A stretch of 49,915 bases of DNA from assembly GCF_000255705.1 (NCBI RefSeq), contig NZ_JH636440.1:843698-893612 (forward strand), read 5' to 3'. The translations under genes and the position numbers were made by a program. Below, piece by piece: positions 25,183 through 34,213 of the stretch; positions within the stretch are counted from its first letter, which is position 1; every line of letters starts with the position of its first letter. Source of the stretch: Zavarzinella formosa DSM 19928. GTDB lineage: Bacteria; Planctomycetota; Planctomycetia; Gemmatales; Gemmataceae. Under the pieces are notes generated by a model. The model did no database searches. It was not told where the DNA came from and saw nothing but the letters and a program-made list of their open reading frames with translations.

Positions 25183-27825
25183 ATGAATCCCCGCTTGGCC
25201 CTCTGTTGTCTCGGTCTGTTTCCGTTCGCCGGACTGGCCGCCGATCCGAATGTCGAGTTCTTCGAGAACAAGATTCGGCCCGTGCTGGTCGAGCAATGCC
25301 TCTCCTGCCACGGAGAGAAAAAGCAAGCCGGCGGTTTGCGGCTCGACACCAAGCAAGCCGTGCTGAAGGGGGGCGACACCGGCCCGGCTCTGATCGCAGG
25401 GAAACCGACTGAGAGCCTGATGATCAAGGCCATCAAGCAAGATGGCGAATTGAAGATGCCGCCCAAGGGGAAGCTCCCCGCGAGCGTGGTGGCCGACCTC
25501 ACAAAATGGGTGGAAACCGGGGCCGTTGATCCGCGGGACGGGACCGCCCAAGCGGCGAGCAGCATCGACTGGGCCAAGGGCCGGAAGTTTTGGTCGTTTC
25601 AGCCGGTGGTGAAACCGGCCGTTCCCGCCGTCGCCGGAGCGACGCCGATTGATCGATTCATCAATGCGAAACTGGCCGCGCAAGGGTTGAAGCCCGTGGC
25701 GATTGCCGACAAGCGGATGCTGATCCGCCGGATCACCTTCGACCTCACCGGCCTGCCGCCGACCCCGGAGGAAGTGGCCGCTTATCTGGCCGATTCTTCC
25801 CCGGATGCGGATGCGAAACTGATTGACCGGCTGTTGAACTCTCCGGCCTATGGCGAAACCCAAGCCCGGCACTGGCTGGACGTGGCCCGCTATGCCGAGG
25901 ACCAAGCCCACACCTTCGGCGTCGCCCCCAGCACGGATGCCTGGCGCTATCGTGATTGGGTGATTGACGCTTTCAACGAAGACATGCGGTTTGACCGCTT
26001 CGCCAAATTGCAGATCGCCGCCGACTTCCTGACCGGGGACACGCCGGACGAAATTAAGCACCGGGCCGCCCTCGGCTTCTTCGGCCTCGGCGCTGTGTAT
26101 TACAAGAACTCGGATGCCGCCAAGGCCGCCGCCGATGAACTCGACGACCGTGTGGACACGCTGACCCGCGGCTTTCTCGGCCTCACCGTCAGTTGCGCCC
26201 GCTGCCACGACCACAAGTTCGATCCGATCCCGACGCAGGATTACTATTCCCTCGCCGGCATCTTCACCAGCACCAAGCTGGACAAGGTTCCGCTTGCCCC
26301 GAAGGCCGAGATGGAGAAGATCGCCGCCTCCCAGAAGAAGATCCAGGAAGCGGACAAACTGGTGAAGGCTCTGCTTCAAACGGCGAAGGACAAACTGGCC
26401 GTGAAGAAGGCCGAGGAACTCTCGGCCTATCTGCTGGCCGCGTGGAAGCTCGAAGCCCGTCGCATGGAGAAAAACGACGCCCCGGCCAACGAGATCGCCA
26501 AGGCCGAGAAACTCGACGGCCCGACGCTCGACCGGATGAGCAAGATGTTGAAGAACAAAGGCGCCAACATGCCCGGCCTCGCCGACTGGGCCAAGAACCT
26601 CCCCAAAAAGGGAGACAAAAATGTGCCCGACACCGTGCAAGCGCTAGCGGCCGCCTGGCGGGACACGGTGAAAACCGTGATGGCCGATGCCAAACACAAG
26701 AACCGCAACGAAGTGATGAATGCCCTCTTCGGCGACAAGGGGGTCTTCATCCTCGCCGAAGGGGACGCGGTGAGCATCATGCCGCCAGAGGAAAAGACCA
26801 AATACGACGGGCTGAAAACCGAACACGCCAAACTGGTGAAGGAAGCCCCGCCGACGCCGTCGATGGTTCACGGCATCAGCGAAACCAACCCGGTTGACCT
26901 CAAAGTTTACATTCGCGGCAACCCGGCCAAGCAAGGCGAACTGGCCCCGCGCCGCTTCCTGAAGATCATCGCCGGGGACGACCCGGTGAAGTTCAAGCAA
27001 GGCAGCGGCCGCAAGGAACTGGCTGATGCGGTCGCCGACCCGAAGAATCCGCTGACGGCCCGCGTGTTCGTCAATCGCGTCTGGCAGCAACACTTCGGCC
27101 GGGGCATCGTCGGCACGCCGAGCAATTTTGGCTCGATGGGTGAACGGCCGACGCACCCGGAACTGCTCGATTATCTGGCCGCAAGTTTCATCGAAAACGG
27201 CTGGAGCGTGAAGAAACTGCACCGCGAAATCTTGCTCTCCGAAACCTATCGCCGGGCCAGCGTGCCGGACGAGGCGAACATGCAAAAGGACGCGGACAAC
27301 CGTTTCCTCTGGCGGTCCAACCGTCGTCGCCTCACGGTGGAATCATGGCGGGACGCCCTCCTCGCCGCCTCCGGCAAACTCGATCCGAAACTTGGCGGCC
27401 CGACCACCAACCTCGACACGCCCGAGAACGCCCGCCGCACGGTGTACGCCCGCATCAGCCGCCATGAACTCAACGGCCTGCTTCGGTTGTTCGACTTCCC
27501 GGATGCCAACATCACCAGCGAACGCCGCGTGGAAACAACGGTGCCGCAACAACAACTGTTCGTGATGAACAGCCCGTTCATGGTGAACCAGGCCCGCGCT
27601 CTCTCCGGCCGACTGGAGAAGGAAGCCCCGACCGAAGACGCCCGCATTCGCCGGGCCTATGAGATCCTCTTCGGCCGCCCCGCCCTGCCGGAAGAAGTGG
27701 ATATTGGCCTAAAATACCTGACGATGACCGAATCCAAGGAAGAAGCGGGCAAGAACAAGCTCAGCCGCAAGGATCGTTACTATCAGGCGTTGCTGGCGAG
27801 CAACGAGTTCTTGTACGTGGATTGA
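25183..27825 (+). CDS. Planctomycete cytochrome c protein (PSCyt1-DUF1549-DUF1553)
   Basis: An 880-residue exported protein. A signal peptide to about residue 20 is followed by the PSCyt1 domain with one heme motif CLSCH (39-43) and a MPPKG axial-ligand segment. The DUF1549 (PSCyt2) domain starts IDRFINAKLAAQGL and contains a second CARCH motif near residue 339. The C-terminal DUF1553 (PSD1) domain holds NPLTARVFVNRVWQQHFG. These large proteins are abundant in planctomycetes, probably periplasmic, and often sit beside DUF1501 sulfatase-like proteins, but here none adjoins. A lysine/alanine-rich insert separates DUF1549 and DUF1553. Confidence 0.93.
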   Translation: MNPRLALCCLGLFPFAGLAADPNVEFFENKIRPVLVEQCLSCHGEKKQAGGLRLDTKQAVLKGGDTGPALIAGKPTESLMIKAIKQDGELKMPPKGKLPASVVADLTKWVETGAVDPRDGTAQAASSIDWAKGRKFWSFQPVVKPAVPAVAGATPIDRFINAKLAAQGLKPVAIADKRMLIRRITFDLTGLPPTPEEVAAYLADSSPDADAKLIDRLLNSPAYGETQARHWLDVARYAEDQAHTFGVAPSTDAWRYRDWVIDAFNEDMRFDRFAKLQIAADFLTGDTPDEIKHRAALGFFGLGAVYYKNSDAAKAAADELDDRVDTLTRGFLGLTVSCARCHDHKFDPIPTQDYYSLAGIFTSTKLDKVPLAPKAEMEKIAASQKKIQEADKLVKALLQTAKDKLAVKKAEELSAYLLAAWKLEARRMEKNDAPANEIAKAEKLDGPTLDRMSKMLKNKGANMPGLADWAKNLPKKGDKNVPDTVQALAAAWRDTVKTVMADAKHKNRNEVMNALFGDKGVFILAEGDAVSIMPPEEKTKYDGLKTEHAKLVKEAPPTPSMVHGISETNPVDLKVYIRGNPAKQGELAPRRFLKIIAGDDPVKFKQGSGRKELADAVADPKNPLTARVFVNRVWQQHFGRGIVGTPSNFGSMGERPTHPELLDYLAASFIENGWSVKKLHREILLSETYRRASVPDEANMQKDADNRFLWRSNRRRLTVESWRDALLAASGKLDPKLGGPTTNLDTPENARRTVYARISRHELNGLLRLFDFPDANITSERRVETTVPQQQLFVMNSPFMVNQARALSGRLEKEAPTEDARIRRAYEILFGRPALPEEVDIGLKYLTMTESKEEAGKNKLSRKDRYYQALLASNEFLYVD

Positions 27826-27830
27826 ACCCG

Positions 27831-27977
27831 GAAAGAGTTTCACGCAAAGTACGCAAAGAAGCAAAGTTCGCCAAGGGCCGTTGAACAACGGGATTGATCG
27901 CCTCGGGTGATTGATGCTCCTGTTCAACGATCCTTGGCGAACTTTGCTTCTTTGCGTACTTTGCGTGAAACTCTTTC
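27831..27977. repeat. Perfect 46-bp inverted repeat, CGCAAAG family, copy 2
   Basis: Bases 27831-27876 and 27932-27977 are exact reverse complements. The arms contain CACGCAAAGTACGCAAAG, similar in wording though not identical to the arms at 254-465. Inside, CGTTGAACA and TGTTCAACG extend the pairing, so the 147 bp between the cytochrome and acylase genes can form one long hairpin. Confidence 0.9.
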
Positions 27978-27995
27978 TTCTGTTCGAGTTCCACC

Positions 27996-30335
27996 ATGAA
28001 CCTTCTCCGTCTCGCCCTCCGGGGATTGCTGGGCAAACGGTTGCCGGCCACTTCCGGGGAACTCACCGTACCCGGCCTTGATGCCCCAGTCACCATCCGG
28101 CGGGACAAGCACGGCATCCCCGTCATCACGGCCCGCACCGATCACGACGCTTGGTTCGCCCTCGGCTTTTGCCACGCCCAAGACCGGCCGGCCCAGCTTG
28201 AAATTCTGCTGCGCATCGGCCGAGGAGCACTGTGCGAAATCGTCGGCCCGATGGCGTTGCCGGTGGACCGGCTTTGCCGCAAAGTCGGCTTTCGCCGGGC
28301 GGCCGAGCAGCAAGTGGATGTCGTGTCAGCCGAGGGGAAACTGCTTCTGAAAGCTTACACCGCCGGGATCAACGCCGGGTACGCCCACGGGCTGGCAAAG
28401 CGGCCGCATGAGTTTGTCGCCCTCGGGACAGCGCCGACCCCGTGGGAACCGGCCGATGTGCTGGCGTATCTGAAACTGCAACCTTGGTTCATGTCCTCGA
28501 ATTGGGATTCGGAATTGGCCCGTTTGCGGGTGTTGCTGGCCGACGGCCCGGAGGCGTTGCTGGCGCTTGATCCGGCTCTTGCGGAGGTGACGGGCGAAAC
28601 CATCCCCAATCTGGGCACGCCATCCCCCGGCTCGGTCTCCATGCTGGACCGTCTGAAGGAAGACATGGCGGCGCTGAACGGGCTGATGCCCCCGGCGGGC
28701 GGGTCCAACAATTGGGTGGTGTCCCCGTCGCACTCGGAGACGGGCCGGCCGATTCTCTGCAACGACCCGCACCTCGGGGCGACCATTCCGGCCCCGTGGT
28801 ATTTCGCCACCCTCCGCACCCCGACGCTGACGATCACCGGGGCCTCGTTCGTCGGTTCGCCGTCCTTCCCGTGCGGGCACAACGGCCATTCGGCTTGGGG
28901 CGTGACGGCCGGTCTCTCGGACAACGCGGATTTGTTCCTCGAACAGATTCGCCAGACCAACGGCGTCTGGGAATATCGCCAAGGCGATTCATGGCTTCCG
29001 TGCGAGGTGCGAAAAGAAACCATCCGCGTGAAGAAAGCCGTCGACGTGATCGAGGAAGTGGTCGCCACCCCGCGCGGGCCGGTCATCAGTTCCATCTTAA
29101 AGGACACGCCGGAAGCCCTGAGCCTGCGGGCCATCTGGCTTGACCCCGCCCCGGTCAACGGCTGGCTCGGGGCCACCAAGGTGAAATCGTTCGCCGAGTT
29201 CCGGGAAGCCTTCCGACACTGGCCCGGCTTCCCGATGAACCTCGTCTACGCGGACATCGGCGGCGCCACTGGCTGGCAGTTCACCGGCAATTTGCCCGTC
29301 CGTTCCAAGGGTCACGGCCTCCTTCCGAAACCCGGCTGGGAAGCCGGAACCGACTGGAAACCGGACCGCCTGCCATATGAAGACCTGCCGTGGGTGGAGA
29401 ACCCATCGCAAGGATTCGTGGCGACGGCCAACAACCGCCCGCGAGCCGAAGCGAACGGGGCCTTCCTCGGCGCCGACTGGCTCGACCGCTATCGGCACGA
29501 TGTCATCACCGAAGACTTGGCCGCGAAGCCGAAGATCAACCTCGCCGATTGCGGCCTGATTCAACTCAGCGTCCGCTCAATCCCGTGGCGGGAACTGCGG
29601 GAAACCATTCTCAAGGTGACAACAACTGAACCGGCCGTGAAAACCGCCCTCGACATCTTGGGGAAGTGGGACGGAAACCTCACCGCCGATTCCCCGGCCG
29701 CGACCATCCTCCAGCTTTTCATGGCTGAGGCCGCCGGCCGAATCGCCAAAGAGAAGGCCCCCAAGTCCTGGAAGTGGGCGCTGGGTGAAGGCCCGGCGGT
29801 CCTGAACCCGTACAACTTTTTCGGCTTCCGCCGTTGGGGCCACGCAATCAAGTTGATGAAGGAGCAACCCGCCGGATGGTTCGGCGGCGACTGGCCGAAG
29901 ATGATCGCGGATACGTTGACGGCAACCATCATCAACCATCAAGCCGCCCTCGGACCGGACCTTTACGAATGGAAATGGGGCACGGTCCGGCCGCTGACGC
30001 TCAGCCACACCATGATGGGCCGGGGGCCGCTGCGAAAGGCGTTCGACGTTGGCCCGGTCCCCGTCGGCGGGGACGAACATACGCCCAACCACGCCTCCGC
30101 AATGCCCCTCGACCCGCTCGGCCCGGTGAAAAGCCTGCCCAACCTCCGGGCCATCATCGACGTCGGCAACTGGTCTGCCAGCCGCTGGCAGCTCGCCGGC
30201 GGCCAATCCGGCAACCCGTTTTCGCCCCACTACACGGATTTGTTTGAGAAATGGCAAATCGGCGAAGGCATCGCTATTCCGTTCACGGTTGAAGAGATTG
30301 AAACAGCGGGGGTGGAGACGCTGACGTTGAAATGA
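27996..30335 (+). CDS. Penicillin-acylase family (Ntn hydrolase) protein
   Basis: A 779-residue protein with the penicillin-amidase plan. The alpha part opens with VTIRRDKHGIPVITARTDHDAWFALGFCHAQDR. Autocatalytic cleavage is expected before Ser237 in GGSNNWVV, whose free N-terminus would be the nucleophile. FPCGHNGHSAWGVTAG follows in the beta chain, and a late NHASAMPLDP region near the end. The family cleaves acylated amines, including homoserine-lactone signals. The N-terminus is amphipathic and lacks a normal signal peptide, so its location is unclear. The stop codon lies in a palindrome shared with the next, converging gene. Confidence 0.88.
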   Translation: MNLLRLALRGLLGKRLPATSGELTVPGLDAPVTIRRDKHGIPVITARTDHDAWFALGFCHAQDRPAQLEILLRIGRGALCEIVGPMALPVDRLCRKVGFRRAAEQQVDVVSAEGKLLLKAYTAGINAGYAHGLAKRPHEFVALGTAPTPWEPADVLAYLKLQPWFMSSNWDSELARLRVLLADGPEALLALDPALAEVTGETIPNLGTPSPGSVSMLDRLKEDMAALNGLMPPAGGSNNWVVSPSHSETGRPILCNDPHLGATIPAPWYFATLRTPTLTITGASFVGSPSFPCGHNGHSAWGVTAGLSDNADLFLEQIRQTNGVWEYRQGDSWLPCEVRKETIRVKKAVDVIEEVVATPRGPVISSILKDTPEALSLRAIWLDPAPVNGWLGATKVKSFAEFREAFRHWPGFPMNLVYADIGGATGWQFTGNLPVRSKGHGLLPKPGWEAGTDWKPDRLPYEDLPWVENPSQGFVATANNRPRAEANGAFLGADWLDRYRHDVITEDLAAKPKINLADCGLIQLSVRSIPWRELRETILKVTTTEPAVKTALDILGKWDGNLTADSPAATILQLFMAEAAGRIAKEKAPKSWKWALGEGPAVLNPYNFFGFRRWGHAIKLMKEQPAGWFGGDWPKMIADTLTATIINHQAALGPDLYEWKWGTVRPLTLSHTMMGRGPLRKAFDVGPVPVGGDEHTPNHASAMPLDPLGPVKSLPNLRAIIDVGNWSASRWQLAGGQSGNPFSPHYTDLFEKWQIGEGIAIPFTVEEIETAGVETLTLK

Positions 30336-30394
30336 ATTCACGGCTGATGGGCGGGGCATATGCGAAATTCGCACGCCCGTCAGCCGTGAATTCA
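30333..30394. terminator. Palindromic terminator containing both stop codons
   Basis: TGAATTCACGGCTGATGGGC and the next base (30333-30353) pair with 30374-30394 with one mismatch over 21 bp. The first three bases are the TGA of the acylase gene. The last three, read on the minus strand, are the TGA of the WD40 gene. The structure would serve both converging transcripts. Confidence 0.85.
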
Positions 30395-32707
30395 CTTTCG
30401 AGGAGGCTGCTCTTTCGAGCGTGGTTCTTCCAGACGGTTTAAGGATGCCTTCGATTCGTCCGCAAGAGGACTGTTGGCATCACGCCCGGCCCATGTCTTC
30501 AATAACTGACGCGATTCGACCGAGTTGATGAGTTCAAGAACCTGTGTTACCCGCGAGGCCAGTTCTTTTGACGCCGACTCAGGCTTGATATTTTCAGACA
30601 GCAATTTGATCGCGCTGGCTGGTTCGTCAATCAACCGCCAAATCGCGCGGTACGAACTGGATTCGGTCCCATTTAAGTCCTTCCATATTGCTTGGGAATC
30701 AAACTTGTCTCCCTTTGACACAGGCTTCAGGCTCCATATTCCGGCGATTCCCTGACCGGAGAGGAAAACATGTTGTCCGTCCGGCAGGACATGCACATCC
30801 TTGATTGAGTGTCGGCCCAGAAAGAATCGGTGCATCGACGTACCGGAAGAGGCGTCGTAAATTCGCAAGTCCTCCATGTCCGGGCTAATGATCCATTTGC
30901 CGTCCGGAGAAACATCATAACCAAAAGAGATGATTCGGTGCTGGGCCAGAACTTTATTCATCAGGCCATCGAGCACAGACATTTCATCGCCCAGTTCCTC
31001 GATAATTAATCGTTTGCCATCCCGACTGACACGGGAGGTCTGAAGCATCTGCAGATTGCCCTGAGAATTGGTCTTGATGCTGGATTTGTCAATCATCTTG
31101 CCATTTCTTGCATCCAAGCGAGCAACCGCCAAAGGGCTTTGATCTTCGGAGTCAGGTTCGCCTTCAATTCCCCAAATGCCGAGAGAAATCGTCTTGCCGC
31201 CCGGTGAAAACACCGGCGGGGAGCATAATGCGCCTTTCGGGAGATCGGTGGTCTTCCAAATTTCCTTGCCCTCCGTCGCATCAACCAGCGCCATTCCCCG
31301 AGCACCGTTGCGATTAACAAGGAAAGAGCACCCGTCTTTGGCGGGCAGGCAACTTAGCAACTGAAATCCCCTCATGTCAGAATAGTTCTTCAATTCAATT
31401 GTGGATGAGATGGCGCCGGATGTGGCGTCGAAGATCGTGATGCGTCCGCGCAGTTCGGCTAGATAAAGATTTTTCCCGCCCGGCATAAAGCCAAAGAAGG
31501 GATAACTAAGATGTGATTCACCACTGGCCCGGTCGGGAATCAAATTTCTTGCTTTGATTTTCCCCGAGGCAAGATCCCAGACATCGATCTTGCCAACAGA
31601 ATCGAGAATCGCAACGGATTTGCCGTCGTCGGAGACGGAAGAAATCACCGGTCCGGTGTAATGGTTCAGCGGCTCAATTTCTTTGCCCGTCAAGGTATCC
31701 CAGCGGCAAATCACTCCATCAAGACAAGTAGAAACAAGTTGCCTGCCCTTCAAACGAAGGTTTAATGAACTAACGGGAAGTTTGTGGCCGCGCAACGGCT
31801 CAAGTTCCTTCCCCGATTCGATTGCCCAACGCCGGATTGTCCCTCCGTATGTTCCGGCGAACAACTGATTGCCGTCATCAGAAAAGCGAAGAATCGAAAA
31901 ATACTCTTCGGGCAGTTTGAGTTTCTTCACCCCTGATTCAAGGTCTTTGCTTTCTTTCGCGGCGTTGATGTCCCAGAGACGAATGCCCCCCTTCTCGGTT
32001 GGGATGGCAAGCAATTTTCCATCGGGCGAGAAACCGGCGATAACCATCGCCATGTCATTCGGAGATGGCCCGACCGTTCTCGGCCCCGCTTTCAAAGTCC
32101 CCCGTACTTTAAATGATTCGGCATCATAAATAACGAACTCTTTCTTGCCTTCTTCATCAACAAGGGTGATGAACCACCTGCGATCAGGCGAGAACACCGG
32201 ATTGGTAAATCTTGCCGTTTTGCCAATGCTCACCGGATCTTTTTCTCGGCCAAGGTGCGTGATTTCGCCATTTCCAAAAATGATGATTCCGGAGCCGTTC
32301 GCATTAAACCCGGCAAAGCCGGTCAAGTAAGTGTCCTCATAACGCCGAACTTCTTTGCCTGTCTTCGCATCCCAACAGGCGACCTCATCCTTTGAAATCG
32401 AAAGCAGGTGCTTGCCATCGGGCGAAAGACTCAGGGAATTGCGAATTCGGCCATCAGTGAACAAAAATTGCGATTCGCCAGTGTCCAAATTCCAAGAATA
32501 TACCCCGGCACTCGAAAGAGTGTGGAAGGTTGTTCCGTCCGCTGACATGGCGGCATAATTGATTGCGGAAGAATGCCGGAATAAAGAACTTCCAAACGAA
32601 AGAACCGGAGCGGTCGGCTTCTCTCGAGGAGCAGCATGAATGTTTGCCGGCCAAATAAGAGCGATTGGCAGGAGAGCCAGCACAGAATACTGACAGCGGC
32701 GAGTCAT
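30392..32707 (-). CDS. Secreted WD40-type beta-propeller protein
   Basis: A 771-residue protein with a signal peptide (cleavage near IHAAP). WD40-like repeats follow through most of its length, each with an SPDGK turn and a W-D strand, for example LSLSPDGKHLLS, WDAKTGKEVRRYED, AIPTEKGGIRLWDINAA and WDLASGKIKARN. About ten to fourteen blades are visible, enough for two propellers. No enzymatic domain is present. The ATG at 32707 is preferred over TTG at 32719, and no ribosome site is seen. Upstream lies a promoter box with a tiny frame. Less GC-rich than its neighbours. Confidence 0.85.
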   Translation of the reverse strand: MTRRCQYSVLALLPIALIWPANIHAAPREKPTAPVLSFGSSLFRHSSAINYAAMSADGTTFHTLSSAGVYSWNLDTGESQFLFTDGRIRNSLSLSPDGKHLLSISKDEVACWDAKTGKEVRRYEDTYLTGFAGFNANGSGIIIFGNGEITHLGREKDPVSIGKTARFTNPVFSPDRRWFITLVDEEGKKEFVIYDAESFKVRGTLKAGPRTVGPSPNDMAMVIAGFSPDGKLLAIPTEKGGIRLWDINAAKESKDLESGVKKLKLPEEYFSILRFSDDGNQLFAGTYGGTIRRWAIESGKELEPLRGHKLPVSSLNLRLKGRQLVSTCLDGVICRWDTLTGKEIEPLNHYTGPVISSVSDDGKSVAILDSVGKIDVWDLASGKIKARNLIPDRASGESHLSYPFFGFMPGGKNLYLAELRGRITIFDATSGAISSTIELKNYSDMRGFQLLSCLPAKDGCSFLVNRNGARGMALVDATEGKEIWKTTDLPKGALCSPPVFSPGGKTISLGIWGIEGEPDSEDQSPLAVARLDARNGKMIDKSSIKTNSQGNLQMLQTSRVSRDGKRLIIEELGDEMSVLDGLMNKVLAQHRIISFGYDVSPDGKWIISPDMEDLRIYDASSGTSMHRFFLGRHSIKDVHVLPDGQHVFLSGQGIAGIWSLKPVSKGDKFDSQAIWKDLNGTESSSYRAIWRLIDEPASAIKLLSENIKPESASKELASRVTQVLELINSVESRQLLKTWAGRDANSPLADESKASLNRLEEPRSKEQPPRK

Positions 32708-32758
32708 CGTTGATTCCAAATTCTTGTTGCTGAATAGAGGATCAGGATAGAAAAACCA

Positions 32759-32785
32759 TCATTTCTCGGGGGGGGTGATGCTCAT
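32759..32785 (-). CDS. Possible eight-residue-plus leader frame MSITPPPEK
   Basis: A nine-codon frame on the minus strand has a strong ribosome site (AAGGAG, seven bases before ATG) and lies 24 bases after a GGGTATGATGA box. It ends 51 bases before the WD40 start, which has no ribosome site of its own. It contains three consecutive prolines and an eight-C run. It may be a leader peptide, or the relic of a longer gene. Speculative. Confidence 0.3.
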   Translation of the reverse strand: MSITPPEK

Positions 32786-32807
32786 CGCTTTCTCCTTCGG
32801 GGTCTCG

Positions 32808-32818
32808 TCATCATACCC
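32808..32818 (-). promoter_or_regulatory. GGGTATGATGA promoter-like box upstream of the WD40 gene
   Basis: Third occurrence of the 11-mer seen at 15293 and 17150, here on the minus strand 22 bases before the ATG of the tiny leader frame and about 100 bases before the WD40 gene. Confidence 0.45.
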
Positions 32819-32934
32819 GGCGGATGTTGGGGATGCCATTCGGGCTGACTTGGCGCGGCGCAAGACTTTATTTGGTTGACGGCCTATCATTTCTCGGATG
32901 TCTTGTGGCCGTCAACCAAGGGATGGGGTTTCGC

Positions 32935-34146
32935 ATGAACGCGCGTCTGGCTCTGTTTGCCGTGATGTTTTCGGTCGGCGTCGCCGGGGCCGGGGACTGG
33001 CCGCAGTTTCGCGGGCCGAACGCCTCCGGCGTTTCCGATGAAAAAGGGCTTCCGACCACTTGGGGGCCGACCGAGAACGTGAAGTGGAAGATTGAAACGC
33101 CTGGCCGCAGCGTGGCTTCGCCGGTCGTGTTTGGCAAGAAGGTGTTTGTCACGTCGTCGTCTGGCGTTCGCAACGACCGGCTTCATGTGCAGTGCATTGA
33201 CGCCGACACCGGCAAGCTGCTCTGGCACCGCCAGCTCGCGGCCACCGGCAACACGGGGCATCATCCCAAGTCGTCGATGGCCGCCCCCAGCCCGTGCGTG
33301 AACGCAGAGGGGGTTTATTGTCTGTTCGCCACCGCCGATCTCGTCGCTTACGACCTCGACGGGAACCTCAAGTGGTATCGGTCGCTGGCAGAGGATTACC
33401 CGAACATCGCCAATCAGGTGGGCATGGCCTCTTCGCCCGTGTTGTACAAGGACTTTCTGATTGTGCCGATGGACACCGCCGGGGATTCGTTCCTCGCGGC
33501 CGTGGACACGACCTATGGCAAGAACGTCTGGAAGATTGATCGGCCGAAGGATATCAACTGGGTGACGCCAACCTTGCGAGTCGTTGGCAAGGTGGCCGAA
33601 CTGATCTTCGCCACGCCGAAGGAAACCATCGCCTATACCGTGACCGACGGCAAGAAATCATGGAGCGTCGCCGGTGAAAGCGGCGGCATCCCGACGGCCG
33701 TCACTTCGGGGGAAAAGGTGTTGCTTCCCTCCCGTGGCAACCTTGTCTGTCTGCAACCCGGCGAACAGGGGGCGATGAAGGAACTCTGGAAATCCCAGAA
33801 GCTTTCTCCCGGCAATGCCTCGCCATTGGTGTACGACGGCAAAGTCTACAGCGTCGGCCGCGCCGGCACGCTGCTGGCCGCCAACATGTCCGACGGCAAG
33901 GAACTTTGGAGCGAACGGGTGAGCAAGGGGAAGGGAACTTTCTGGGCCTCCCCCATCGCCGGGGACGGCAAGATTTATACCTTCGATGACGCGGGGATTT
34001 GCACCGTGTTAAAAGCCGGCGACACAGCCCGCGTGCTGGCCACCAACGATTTGAAGGAAGAAATCATGGGCACCCCGGCGCTGGCCAACGGCTGCATCTA
34101 CATCCGCACCGTGTCGGGGGTTTATTGCATTTCCGAGAAGAAGTAA
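32935..34146 (+). CDS. Secreted PQQ-like beta-propeller protein
   Basis: A 403-residue protein with a signal peptide (cleavage near VAGAG). It then has GDWPQFRGPNASGVS, the usual opening of planctomycete outer-membrane-assembly-like (BamB/PQQ-type) propellers. Several blades with the DGK-LW pattern are visible: DADTGKLLWHRQL, YDLDGNLKWYR and MSDGKELWSERV. No PQQ ligands could be assigned; many relatives lack cofactor. The ATG at 32935 starts the signal peptide and follows GGGATGGGG; a longer frame to 32824 is rejected. The gene converges with that at 34214 across a hairpin. Confidence 0.87.
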   Translation: MNARLALFAVMFSVGVAGAGDWPQFRGPNASGVSDEKGLPTTWGPTENVKWKIETPGRSVASPVVFGKKVFVTSSSGVRNDRLHVQCIDADTGKLLWHRQLAATGNTGHHPKSSMAAPSPCVNAEGVYCLFATADLVAYDLDGNLKWYRSLAEDYPNIANQVGMASSPVLYKDFLIVPMDTAGDSFLAAVDTTYGKNVWKIDRPKDINWVTPTLRVVGKVAELIFATPKETIAYTVTDGKKSWSVAGESGGIPTAVTSGEKVLLPSRGNLVCLQPGEQGAMKELWKSQKLSPGNASPLVYDGKVYSVGRAGTLLAANMSDGKELWSERVSKGKGTFWASPIAGDGKIYTFDDAGICTVLKAGDTARVLATNDLKEEIMGTPALANGCIYIRTVSGVYCISEKK

Positions 34147-34163
34147 GCGGGTTGAAGTAACCA

Positions 34164-34204
34164 AGGTTTTCCGGCCGCCGTTTGCCCGACGGACCGGAAA
34201 ACCT
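34164..34204. terminator. Bidirectional hairpin between convergent genes
   Basis: AGGTTTTCCGG (34164-34174) and CCGGAAAACCT (34194-34204) form a perfect 11-bp stem around a 19-base loop. It lies 18 bp after the PQQ-like gene and 10 bp before the stop of the opposing gene. The T-rich and A-rich flanks suit both directions. Confidence 0.7.
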
Positions 34205-34213
34205 CGCGGGGTT

